A stretch of 42,251 nt of DNA from an uncultured Prevotellaceae bacterium. GTDB lineage: Bacteria > Bacteroidota > Bacteroidia > Bacteroidales > Bacteroidaceae. The notes under the pieces are model-generated. The model made no database searches, had not been told where the DNA came from, and was given only the letters and a program-made list of their open reading frames with translations. Of the stretch, positions 15,306-22,977 are shown piece by piece. The position numbers were made by a program, and so were the translations under genes. The DNA lies in the NCBI GenBank assembly GCA_946185285.1, contig CAMHIS010000016.1, forward strand, positions 1 to 42,251. Direction: 5' to 3'. Position 1 is the first letter of the stretch. Each line of letters starts with the position of its first letter.

Positions 15306-17792
15306 ATGAACTACACCATCAAACATCCCGAGAACCTGGGCGGCATGAACGACCGCATACGCCGCCTGCGCCAGCAGAACTTCGATACGCCGACGACGCT
15401 CTCGATAGAGCGGGCGCTGATTGAGACGGCGTTCTATAAGGAGAACTACGGCACAATGCCGACACCCGTGCTGCGTGCCCGTAACTTCTACGAAATCTGC
15501 AAGAAGAAAACCATTTATATCGGCGAGGACGAGCTGATTGTCGGCGAGCGAGGCCCGAAGCCGAAGGCCGTACCGACGTTCCCCGAGCTGACGTGCCACT
15601 CGGTGGAGGACCTGCATACGCTGAACGAGCGCGAGCTGCAGCGCTATACCATCTCGCAGCAGGACATCGACACCTACGAGCGCGAGGTCATCCCCTACTG
15701 GAAGGGCAAGACGCAGCGCGAGCGCATCTTCAACCACGTCAGCAAGGAATGGGAGGAGGCCTACCACGCCGGTGTGTTCACCGAGTTCATGGAACAGCGC
15801 GCTGCCGGCCACACGGCCATGGACGGCAAGATGTACCACGAAGGACTCCTGGACGTGAAGGCCCGCATCGAGCGTAAGATAGCCAGCCTCGACTACATCA
15901 ACGACCCCGAGGCCACCGACAAGCAGCAGGAGCTGGAGGCGATGGCTATTTCGTGCGACGCCGCCATCCTCTTTGCCGAGCGGCATGCCGAGCTGGCTGA
16001 ACGGATGGCCTCTGCCGAAACCAACAACCAACGGAAGAAGGAATTGCAGAAGATTGCCTCGGTCTGCCGCTGGGTGCCCGCCCACGCTCCCCGCGACCTG
16101 TGGGAGGCCATCCAGATGTACTGGTTCGTTCACCTCGGCACGGTGACCGAGCTGAACGGCTGGGACTCGATGAACCCCGGTCACATCGACCAGCATCTGT
16201 GGCCGTTCTATGAGCAGGGCCTGAAGGACGGCACGTTGACCCGCGACGAGGCGAAGGAGCTTCTGAGCTGTCTGTGGATCAAGTTCAACAACCAGCCCGC
16301 GCCGCCGAAGGTGGGCGTCACCGCCTTGGAGTCTGGAACCTACAACGACTTCACCAACATCAACATCGGCGGCGTGGACCGCAACGGCAACAGCGCCACC
16401 AACGAGCTGTCGTTCATCATCCTGGAGATACAAGAGGAACTGCACCAGCTACAGCCCGGCCTCTCCATCCACATCGCCCAGAACACGCCCGACGACTTCC
16501 TGTTGGAGGGCATCAAGGTCATCCGCCAGGGCCACGGCTACCCCTCCATCTTCAACCCCGACACTTATATAAAGGAACTCGTGCGCGAGGGCAAAACCTT
16601 AGAGGATGCCCGCGAAGGCGGCTGCTCGGGCTGTATCGAGGTGGGTGCGTTCGGCAAGGAGGCCTACCTGCTGACGGGCTACCTGAACACCCCGAAGATC
16701 TTAGAGATAACGCTCAACAACGGCATCGACCCCGAGACGGGCAAGAAGCTCGGCTTGGAAACCGGCGACCCGCGTACATTCCAGTCTTTCGACGAGCTGT
16801 ACGACGCCTGGCACCGCCAGATGGTGTACTTCGTCAACCTTAAACTCTCGGTAAATAACTACATCGAGCGGATGTTCTCGCTCTATGCCCCAGCCACCTT
16901 CCTCAGTCTCTACATCGACGACTGCATCGAGAAAGGAAAAGATTACTACAGCGGCGGCGCCCGCTATAACACCACCTACATCCAGTGTACCGGCCTCGGC
17001 ACCATCACCGACTGCTTCACCGCCCTGAAGAAGCACGTCTTTGAGAACAAACGCTACACGATGGACGAGATGCTGGAGGCATGCAGGAATAACTGGGGGC
17101 CCACCCCCTCCCCCTCCCCAAGGGAGGGGAGTTCAGATACTCTGCCGTCACAAGGTGAACAGTCCCCCCTCCCTTTGGGAGGGGTCGGGGGTGGGCTTAT
17201 GCGTGCCTACATCCGCAACCACACGCCCTTCTTCGGCAATGACGACCCGTATGCCGACGACATTGCCGTCCGCGTCTACGACGACCTGGTGCGCGCCATC
17301 GAGGGACGGCCCAACACCCGCGGCGGCCAGACCCACCTGAACATGCTGTCGACCACCTGCCACAACTACTTCGGCAGTGTGTGCGGCGCCACGCCCAACG
17401 GCCGCTATGCCCATTTCGCCATCTCTGACGGAACCAGTCCCGCCCACGGCAGCGACACCCACGGTCCGACGGCGGTCATCAAGAGCCTCGGCAAGCTCGA
17501 CCAGACGAAGAGCGGCGGCACGCTGCTCAACGTCCGCTTCGTCCCCCAACTGCTGAAGCGCGAGGAGGACCAGCGTAAGCTCGCCTCGCTCATCCGCACT
17601 TACTTCAAGTTTGGCGGTCACCATATCCAGTTCAACATCGTCGACACGGCCACCCTGCACGATGCCCAGCAGCACCCTGATGAGTACCGCGACCTGCTGG
17701 TGCGCGTCGCCGGCTACAGCGACTACTTCAACGACATGACCGAGCAGTTGCAGAACGAGATCATCGCCCGCACGGAGAACGACGAGTACTGA
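15306..17792 (+). CDS. hypD: Glycyl radical enzyme, trans-4-hydroxy-L-proline dehydratase
   Basis: The 828-residue protein aligns, from memory, nearly end to end with Clostridioides difficile HypD rather than pyruvate formate-lyase. Active-site Cys443 and Glu445 lie in GGCSGCIEVGAFGKEAY, and the glycyl radical is Gly803 in RVAGYSDYF. Other matching blocks are GVFTEFMEQR, FNNQPAPPKVGVT and YNDFTNINIGG. HypD dehydrates trans-4-hydroxy-L-proline to pyrroline-5-carboxylate under anaerobic conditions. Residues about 598-632 are a proline/glycine-rich insertion encoded by two inverted REP elements, located between ACRNNW and HTPFFGNDD, where HypD has a shorter loop. The gene directly follows pepP; a glycyl radical activase lies at 24645. 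Confidence 0.88.
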   Translation: MNYTIKHPENLGGMNDRIRRLRQQNFDTPTTLSIERALIETAFYKENYGTMPTPVLRARNFYEICKKKTIYIGEDELIVGERGPKPKAVPTFPELTCHSVEDLHTLNERELQRYTISQQDIDTYEREVIPYWKGKTQRERIFNHVSKEWEEAYHAGVFTEFMEQRAAGHTAMDGKMYHEGLLDVKARIERKIASLDYINDPEATDKQQELEAMAISCDAAILFAERHAELAERMASAETNNQRKKELQKIASVCRWVPAHAPRDLWEAIQMYWFVHLGTVTELNGWDSMNPGHIDQHLWPFYEQGLKDGTLTRDEAKELLSCLWIKFNNQPAPPKVGVTALESGTYNDFTNINIGGVDRNGNSATNELSFIILEIQEELHQLQPGLSIHIAQNTPDDFLLEGIKVIRQGHGYPSIFNPDTYIKELVREGKTLEDAREGGCSGCIEVGAFGKEAYLLTGYLNTPKILEITLNNGIDPETGKKLGLETGDPRTFQSFDELYDAWHRQMVYFVNLKLSVNNYIERMFSLYAPATFLSLYIDDCIEKGKDYYSGGARYNTTYIQCTGLGTITDCFTALKKHVFENKRYTMDEMLEACRNNWGPTPSPSPREGSSDTLPSQGEQSPLPLGGVGGGLMRAYIRNHTPFFGNDDPYADDIAVRVYDDLVRAIEGRPNTRGGQTHLNMLSTTCHNYFGSVCGATPNGRYAHFAISDGTSPAHGSDTHGPTAVIKSLGKLDQTKSGGTLLNVRFVPQLLKREEDQRKLASLIRTYFKFGGHHIQFNIVDTATLHDAQQHPDEYRDLLVRVAGYSDYFNDMTEQLQNEIIARTENDEY
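17099..17198. repeat. In-frame BIME-like pair of REP elements in hypD
   Basis: The left arm (17099-17131) contains CTCCCCAAGGGAGGGGAG and begins GCCCACCCCC. The right arm (17161-17198) contains CCCTCCCTTTGGGAGGGG and ends TCGGGGGTGGGCTT, the reverse complement of the left arm with few changes. A 29-bp spacer lies between. About 100 bp are translated as a PSPSPREGS...SPLPLGGVGGGL segment with no stop. Confidence 0.9.
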
Positions 17793-17817
17793 TTGCAGAA
17801 ACAACATCTAATTTTAA

Positions 17818-18086
17818 ATCCGTCATATCCGTCACAGCTACGCAAATATCAGACAATCAGGTGGATATGTGGTGACGGATGGCGGTGACGGATGACGGAT
17901 GCACGGCGCATTCCCGTGCCCCTAACCTCAGTGCAAAATGTTCACGGGCGGTGAATCATCGTTCACCGCCCGTGAATCATTACAACCGTCGGAGCATATA
18001 GCCATCCGTCACCCGTCACCGTTATCCGTCACCACGTAACACGCTAAGAATGAGGTGTATAGGGCGAAGGTGACGGATTGACGGAT
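17818..18086. repeat. 269-bp nested inverted repeat (family A, copy 2)
   Basis: The 315-bp gap between the converging hypD and the gene at 18108 is filled by this element. Terminal inverted repeats are at 17818-17835 and 18070-18086. The 36-bp arms (17866-17901, 18003-18038) differ at four positions: three are G-U wobbles on the plus strand and one is A-C. The central stem is perfect: TTCACGGGCGGTGAA (17941-17955) with TTCACCGCCCGTGAA (17962-17976). Length equals copy 1. Homology to copy 1 runs on past the right end into the last codons of the gene at 18108. Confidence 0.95.
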
Positions 18087-18107
18087 TCTATGAGAAAACC
18101 GTGTTGA

Positions 18108-18611
18108 TCAGTGCTTTTCCGCGCCGGAAACTTCTAATGACCGTTTTTTGTTTAGCAGGTCACAGAGCAACTGCGGTTTCATGTCAATGTCGCCGACGGG
18201 AATCTGTCCGACGAGGTCTGTGGGATATTTCTCTTCCATTCTCCCTTTGTAGTGGATGCGCAGCTTTGGACCTCTCTTATGCAAGATACTCCTCGGCACC
18301 AGTTCGAAATGCTCCACGTCGGCAAGGTCGATTTCCGACATATACCAGCCACGGCCGAAGACGTAGCCATTGTTGACAATGAGGCTCTTGCCGGTGACGG
18401 TCAGATAAGGCTTGCCCGACCATCTCTCCTTCAGCGTCAGGTACAAGTACAGCAGACTGCCCACGCCGAATAGCAGCAGGCACAGCCACGCCTTCCACGC
18501 CTGGCCGCGCCCCTGCCACAGCGCAAAAACCGCCCAGGCGGAAAAGGTAAAACCGACGAGGATAACGGGCAGCCTCTTCCAGACGGAATGATAGACTTTG
18601 GTTTCTTCCAT
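18108..18611 (-). CDS. Small membrane protein with PH-like domain (STM3941-like)
   Basis: The 167-residue protein has two adjacent hydrophobic segments (LPVILVGFTFSAWAVFALW and WLCLLLFGVGSLLYLYLTL, about residues 14-62) followed by a beta-rich cytoplasmic domain (YLTVTGKSLIVNNGYVFGRG, VEHFELVPRS). This layout is that of STM3941-type proteins, two helices plus a PH-like domain; the match is by architecture only. It is the last gene of the minus-strand run that begins with the ECF sigma factor, 27 bp after the gene at 18639. Its stop codon lies within the extension of repeat A copy 2. Confidence 0.75.
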   Translation of the reverse strand: MEETKVYHSVWKRLPVILVGFTFSAWAVFALWQGRGQAWKAWLCLLLFGVGSLLYLYLTLKERWSGKPYLTVTGKSLIVNNGYVFGRGWYMSEIDLADVEHFELVPRSILHKRGPKLRIHYKGRMEEKYPTDLVGQIPVGDIDMKPQLLCDLLNKKRSLEVSGAEKH

Positions 18612-18638
18612 TGTTTACGTAAGTGATAGTCGCAGGTA

Positions 18639-19499
18639 TCAGAACCCACTTGGAATCTGGACGTCGTAGACGGGAACATCGGTGCCGAAGAGCTGCTGGA
18701 ACGGCTTGGGCAGGCCCGAGCGCTTCCACAGTTCCTCGACGAAAGTGCCGTCGCCGCGGTCGAACTTCAGGATGAAGGTGTCGTCATTCTTCCAGGTGAT
18801 GGTACACTCGTTGTTGTCGCCCTCCTTGATGCAGTTGTCCGACTTGACCACCAGCGGTTTGTAGAAGACGGTGCCGCCCGTCAGCTGCTGAGGCGAGCAG
18901 AAGAGGAAGGTGACGTCCTTCTCGCCGTAGACCTTGAAAAGATGAGTCCTCGGGGCATTCAGGATGCGCTCGCCGTCCACCAGACCGTAGTTGCCCACCA
19001 GGCGCCAGCTGCCGGCGAAGCGGTGCGACGCTTTCTTGTGCTTCATCTGTAGCATCTCGATGCTTCGCACCATCTGCGGCTCCATGTTCTTGCGGTCGTA
19101 GTACTCGGTGATGAACTCATTCATCGGGAAGACGGCACCCTCATAGGGTCGCAGGTTGTTGTACCACTTCAGCGTGAAGCGGTCGTCGTAGCCGTCGTAG
19201 ATGCGGGTGCCCCGTCCGTTTTCGCCCACCGGCACGTCGCCGGTACAGCTGTAGGGGTGAGGCTCGTCCATCCGCATGTTGTAGACGTAGTCCTGCGGCG
19301 TGTTCTTCTGCACCATCAGCGTCACGGGCACGTTGTCGGTGCTGAGTTTGTACTGCGCCTTCTCAGGCACGAGGTCGGGGCGTCCGTTTTCGTAGCCTAA
19401 GCGTTGCAACTTGAAGAGCCCGCGTGGGGCCACGTTCTGGGCCGTCAGGCCTGTGGCGGCCATCAGCATGACGGCCAGGAGTGTTGTGAGTCTTTTCAT
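18639..19499 (-). CDS. Secreted protein of unknown function (lipocalin-like?)
   Basis: The 286-residue protein begins with a signal peptide (MKRLTTLLAVMLMAATGLTA, cleavage before QNVAP). It is beta-rich, and the block RFAGSWRLVGNYG near residue 165 resembles the lipocalin-like start used in Bacteroidetes DUF4488-type proteins; this is a weak family guess. No lipoprotein cysteine is present, so it is predicted periplasmic. It follows the regulatory-domain protein at 19523 after 23 bp in the ECF sigma operon, so it may be an envelope protein controlled by that sigma factor. Confidence 0.78.
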   Translation of the reverse strand: MKRLTTLLAVMLMAATGLTAQNVAPRGLFKLQRLGYENGRPDLVPEKAQYKLSTDNVPVTLMVQKNTPQDYVYNMRMDEPHPYSCTGDVPVGENGRGTRIYDGYDDRFTLKWYNNLRPYEGAVFPMNEFITEYYDRKNMEPQMVRSIEMLQMKHKKASHRFAGSWRLVGNYGLVDGERILNAPRTHLFKVYGEKDVTFLFCSPQQLTGGTVFYKPLVVKSDNCIKEGDNNECTITWKNDDTFILKFDRGDGTFVEELWKRSGLPKPFQQLFGTDVPVYDVQIPSGF

Positions 19500-19522
19500 T
19501 TTCTTGTTTGTTTTATGGTTTG

Positions 19523-20689
19523 TTACTTCTTAGTCTTTTTCAGTCGTATGACAGACGGAAAGTCAATGTCGTCGATGTTGCGAAGCCTCTCGTAGCCTGG
19601 ACATTCGGCGTAGAAGCGTGTGGCCTTGCGCGGCACCCAGAAGGAGAAACGGCCGGCGGAGTCGGTAGGTGCGCCCGCCCCTGCACCATAGATGCCCACC
19701 CAGGCACCGGCTATCGGTTTGCCGTCCTGGTCAACGACGGTGCCTGTATAATGATTGAGGGTTTGCTGCAGTGCCGGATGCCGGCTGACGTAGGCATCGC
19801 TGAGCGTGTCGGGCACAGTCTTCAGCTCCAGCACCGGGCAGTCGATGTCAAAGGTCTGTTTCGCTCCATAAATCGACCACCTACTTTCATAGGTGACCAG
19901 TTCGCCCCGCTGGTAGTAGAACTGCTTGGGTCTGTGGTTGATCAACCGGCACAGGGAGTCGGGCAGTTGCTGTCCGTTGGTGATGACGACGATGGAGTCG
20001 TTGTTCTTGCGGGGCGGCTTGTCGACGGCTATCAGACTGGCCACTACCTGCTGGAACGCGTTGCCGATGAGTGAGTCTTTGCGGCTCACATTGCCTGTGG
20101 CGACGGCTCCCTTCAGGTCGTTGACAAAGCTGACGAGCGCGTTCTTCTCGCGGTGCGACTTGGCCCGCCGTCCGTCGATGAAGAACTCCCACTTCGTTCC
20201 GTCCAGGATTAACACCTCGCGGTCCTCGGCATCGTGGAAGGCCGATGTCCAGACGGCCCGCAGCATCCACGCCTGATCGGCGCTGACGGGGAGCGAGGCG
20301 GTTTTCACGGCAGGTGCCACATAGTCCTTTGGCCGCTTCCGCATTTCCCACTTCGAGTGGGTCTTGTCTATGTGCTTCAGTTTATGCCAAGCCCTGTACG
20401 TGGCATGCCAGAGGCTTTTCCCGACTTCGCGGTAGACGAGGGTGTGGGTCACGGAGTCGTAGGTCAGCGTCCACTCGGTCGAGAACGACGGTATGCACTC
20501 CACGCCGAAGGCTGCTCCCTGCGGCATCAGCAGCCGTGTCTTCTCCTGGTCGTAAAGCACTGTCTGCGGATTCTCTTTCCGCCACTCCTCATCTTCGCTG
20601 TGTACCCAGATGAGCTTACCCTGTGCCAGCCCTGCCATCGGCAGTAGCGTCAGCGTCGCGGCTATCAGCCATTTTCCTGTTCTGTTCAT
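19523..20689 (-). CDS. Secreted protein with C-terminal carboxypeptidase-regulatory-like domain
   Basis: From the ATG at 20689 the protein has 388 residues with signal peptide MNRTGKWLIAATLTLLPMAG, cleaved near LAQG; the upstream in-frame ATG at 20713 would spoil this peptide. The first 300 residues are unrecognised. The C-terminal 75 residues (YTGTVVDQDGKPIAGAWVGI, then DSAGRFSFWVP) are a CarboxypepD_reg-like beta-sandwich, common on Bacteroidetes surface and periplasmic proteins. It is the fourth gene of the ECF sigma run. Function unknown; a role in envelope remodelling is only suggested by context. Confidence 0.8.
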   Translation of the reverse strand: MNRTGKWLIAATLTLLPMAGLAQGKLIWVHSEDEEWRKENPQTVLYDQEKTRLLMPQGAAFGVECIPSFSTEWTLTYDSVTHTLVYREVGKSLWHATYRAWHKLKHIDKTHSKWEMRKRPKDYVAPAVKTASLPVSADQAWMLRAVWTSAFHDAEDREVLILDGTKWEFFIDGRRAKSHREKNALVSFVNDLKGAVATGNVSRKDSLIGNAFQQVVASLIAVDKPPRKNNDSIVVITNGQQLPDSLCRLINHRPKQFYYQRGELVTYESRWSIYGAKQTFDIDCPVLELKTVPDTLSDAYVSRHPALQQTLNHYTGTVVDQDGKPIAGAWVGIYGAGAGAPTDSAGRFSFWVPRKATRFYAECPGYERLRNIDDIDFPSVIRLKKTKK

Positions 20690-20728
20690 TGTCATAATGC
20701 AATTCTCATTCATTGTCGTTTTGAGGAG

Positions 20729-21763
20729 TCACTGTTTCCAGTTCTTCGGTATCCAGTATTCGCCGTCCACTTCGAGCCTTAGGACGTAGAGCGTGCCGTC
20801 GCGGTCGAGGTCGGCCATGAGGAAGCTCGACTCGGCAATCTCGTTGACCAGCAGCTTGGTGGTGTTCCTCACGCCGCTCAGCTTGAAGTGGCGGTCGGTG
20901 TACTCCAGCACGCAACATTGCGTGGGGTTCTCGTCCAAGTGGCGGTTGGCGGCGTCGAGCAACGTGCGGTAAAGGGCAGCAGCGCCCTCATCGGCCTTAA
21001 TGACGTAGAGTGTGCCGCGCGACTCGCTCTTCCCCTTCGACTTCGGCAGCAGGTAGTCCGTATAATAATAGGTGGTGGCCTTGTCCACCGGCTGACCGGC
21101 CTCATGGCGGTAGTGTACGGGCGTCTTCCGGGCGTTGAGGGTGCCAAGCAGACTGTCCAAGGGCGCGATGGCGAAGTGGTAGTACGTGCCCTGGGCCTCG
21201 TTCAGTTGGGTAGCCATGGCGATGAGATTGCCGTGGTGCTGCACGTAGTCGAACATCACGGCCTCGCGGGCACCGAAGTACATGCGGCGGTTGTTGCCCT
21301 GCAGCAGGTTGTAGAAGTTGCGCTCCTGCAGCATGTAGGGGTTGCGGTAGAGATAGGCGTGCGTCTTCTTGAAGTCGTTGTAGTCGTTGGTCCACGTGCT
21401 CGACGCGTCGGCCACGCGGGTCAGGTCGAGCACGTAGTCGTCGTTGTTGCCGTAGCCGCGAAGGGCGATGGAGTAAGTGATGGTGTCGTTGCCGTTGCGG
21501 TGGCACTCGTAGCGGTAGGACTCCACGGCGTGGCGGGCCAGACTGTCGAGGTAGACGCAGACCGTATTGGCCAGCGGCAGGTCATGGTCGAAGGCCACGT
21601 TCCAGCGCCGCGACAGGTGGTACTTGTCGTTGATGCGCGACACCGACACCTTGGCGCCGTGGGCCGCGAAATCGTCCATCAGCCGGTCTATCCACAGCCT
21701 CTGGGCCGTAGAGCCGGCGATGCCGACGGTCAGCATGAGCAGCAAATTGAGTATTCGTCTCAT
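20729..21763 (-). CDS. Secreted protein of unknown function
   Basis: Starting at MRRILNLLLMLTVGIAGSTA (21763) it has 344 residues with a clean signal peptide; the ATG at 21781 overlaps the anti-sigma gene and adds MNRNKP in front. The mature part has no motif I recognise. It alternates beta-like segments (TITYSIALRGYGNNDDYVLD, GTLYVIKADEG, GTLYVLRLEVDGEYW) and contains several Tyr- and His-rich stretches. It begins 4 bp after the anti-sigma stop codon, so it is co-transcribed with sigma and anti-sigma and may be the sensed or regulated product. Confidence 0.78.
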   Translation of the reverse strand: MRRILNLLLMLTVGIAGSTAQRLWIDRLMDDFAAHGAKVSVSRINDKYHLSRRWNVAFDHDLPLANTVCVYLDSLARHAVESYRYECHRNGNDTITYSIALRGYGNNDDYVLDLTRVADASSTWTNDYNDFKKTHAYLYRNPYMLQERNFYNLLQGNNRRMYFGAREAVMFDYVQHHGNLIAMATQLNEAQGTYYHFAIAPLDSLLGTLNARKTPVHYRHEAGQPVDKATTYYYTDYLLPKSKGKSESRGTLYVIKADEGAAALYRTLLDAANRHLDENPTQCCVLEYTDRHFKLSGVRNTTKLLVNEIAESSFLMADLDRDGTLYVLRLEVDGEYWIPKNWKQ

Positions 21764-21767
21764 AGGC

Positions 21768-22370
21768 TTATTCCGATTCAAAGAGTTCTTGGTTCATGAT
21801 GGCCAGAGCCGTGCGCAGTTCTGCGCCCTGCTGTTGCACGGCGGCCATGTCGATGTTGAGCAGGTCGGTGGCAGGGTCGTCTATTTCGGTAACGGCTTCA
21901 GCTACGGCTTCTGCCTCGCTGACAGACACTTCGGCGGGCTCTGCCTCTACAGCGTCGTGCGGTTTTGCCGCACGAACCTTGCGTGCTGGCTTGGGAGCTT
22001 CAGCGACGACGGCCACCTGTTGCGTCGTTTCCTCCACAGCCGGCTGCACCGTGGGCTTCGGGGCCGGTGTTTCCGTCCTCGCCACCGTCTCAGGCTGGCT
22101 TTCTCTTTCAGGCATATACCACCAGAGGCCCAGCAGCACCAATATGGCAGCTGCCGCAGCCATCCACCAGCGATGCTGGTAATTCCTGATGGGTACTTCG
22201 TGCGCCGCCGGCTGCCGGAAACCCCGGAACATCACGGTATAGGCTGCCCACTCTTCGGGAATGTCCGTCCGCGTGCAGAAGTAGTCGGTCAGCAGCCGTT
22301 CCTCCTGTTCGCTGGTTTCGCCCGCCATGAAGCGGTCGAGCAGGTCGTTTATCTGTTTGTCTGTCATCAT
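21768..22370 (-). CDS. Single-pass anti-sigma factor
   Basis: The 200-residue protein starts with a cytoplasmic helical domain (INDLLDRFMAGETSEQEERL, then DYFCTRTDIPEEWAAY) of the kind found in Bacteroidetes anti-sigma factors. One membrane helix follows (WWMAAAAAILVLLGLWWYM, about residues 68-86), then a periplasmic tail of about 110 residues rich in Ala, Glu and Pro. There is no FecR domain, so it is unlike the TonB-linked type. Its start codon overlaps the sigma factor's stop (ATGA), the usual arrangement for a sigma/anti-sigma pair. It should hold the sigma factor inactive at the membrane until a signal arrives. Confidence 0.85.
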   Translation of the reverse strand: MMTDKQINDLLDRFMAGETSEQEERLLTDYFCTRTDIPEEWAAYTVMFRGFRQPAAHEVPIRNYQHRWWMAAAAAILVLLGLWWYMPERESQPETVARTETPAPKPTVQPAVEETTQQVAVVAEAPKPARKVRAAKPHDAVEAEPAEVSVSEAEAVAEAVTEIDDPATDLLNIDMAAVQQQGAELRTALAIMNQELFESE

Positions 22371-22864
22371 CGCTGTTTATTGATTAGTTCTATTATCCGT
22401 TTTCTTGCTTTCGAGAGCGTGCCCCGCACCGACGACTCCGTCATTCCCGTGATGGCCGCTATCTCGGCGAAGCTCATATCCTCGACGTTGCGCATCTGCA
22501 ACACCGTGCGCCAGTTGTAGGGCAGTTGCGCCATCGTCTGGGCAAACAGGCTGTCGGTCTCGGTCGTTTCCAGTCGTCGCTGTGGCGTGTCGTCCGTGCG
22601 GTCGCCCTTCCACCCCAACAGTTGCAGCAGTGGGTGCCGTCGCTTCTGTCGCCGCCGGTTCTGTGCCAGGTTGCGGGCCGAGGTGGCTGCGTAAGCCAAT
22701 AGCCGCTCCCTGCCGCCATCCAACTGGTCCAGCCGTTCCCACATCCTGAGCATCGTCTCCTGCGCCACGTCTTCGGCTTCCTCACAGCCTACCACCGCCG
22801 TCGCAGCCTCCACGGCTCGCCGCCGCAGTTCTGCCGCCCAGGATATGTACGTCTCTCTGTCCAT
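22367..22864 (-). CDS. ECF-family RNA polymerase sigma factor
   Basis: The 165-residue protein has sigma region 2 (AEDVAQETMLRMWERLDQ) and region 4 (LPYNWRTVLQMRNVEDMSFAEIAAITGMTESSVRGTLSKARKRI, helix-turn-helix), with a short linker and no regions 1 or 3, as in ECF sigmas. It heads a six-gene minus-strand run with its anti-sigma and four membrane or secreted proteins. A TTGG-N19-TAATTTTG promoter lies just upstream and overlaps the divergent promoter of the gene at 22978. No autoregulatory ECF motif could be identified. Confidence 0.94.
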   Translation of the reverse strand: MDRETYISWAAELRRRAVEAATAVVGCEEAEDVAQETMLRMWERLDQLDGGRERLLAYAATSARNLAQNRRRQKRRHPLLQLLGWKGDRTDDTPQRRLETTETDSLFAQTMAQLPYNWRTVLQMRNVEDMSFAEIAAITGMTESSVRGTLSKARKRIIELINKQR

Positions 22865-22901
22865 CTGCTACTATATACACCAATGTTGGCGAAATGCTAC
22901 G

Positions 22902-22932
22902 CAAAATTAGCATTTTCTTTTGGAATGTCCAA
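22902..22932 (-). promoter_or_regulatory. Promoter of the ECF sigma operon
   Basis: On the minus strand TTGG (22929-22932) precedes TAATTTTG (22902-22909) by 19 bp, matching the vegetative Bacteroidetes consensus. It is 38 bp upstream of the sigma factor start and overlaps the promoter at 22919-22949 on the other strand, so the two may compete. Confidence 0.55.
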
Positions 22933-22949
22933 GAAAAAGCCTACCTTTG
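22919..22949 (+). promoter_or_regulatory. Promoter of the 22978 gene
   Basis: TTTG (22919-22922), 19 bp, then TACCTTTG (22942-22949) is a full match to TTTG-N19-TAnnTTTG. Transcription should start near 22956, which places the ATG at 22894 upstream of the transcript and fixes the start at 22978. Confidence 0.8.
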
Positions 22950-22977
22950 CAACAAAATAGGAAAGAAATGCCATTTT

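Noticed and set aside
14649..16445. A 598-codon open frame on the minus strand across pepP and hypD
   Set aside because: It is antisense to two strongly recognisable enzymes; its protein is rich in Val, Leu, His and Arg with no motif, as expected from the complement of GC-rich codons.
15306..17792. Pyruvate formate-lyase (pflB)
   Set aside because: PFL has two adjacent active-site cysteines; here there is the single Cys with Glu (SGCIE) of dehydratase-type glycyl radical enzymes, and the flanking blocks match HypD.
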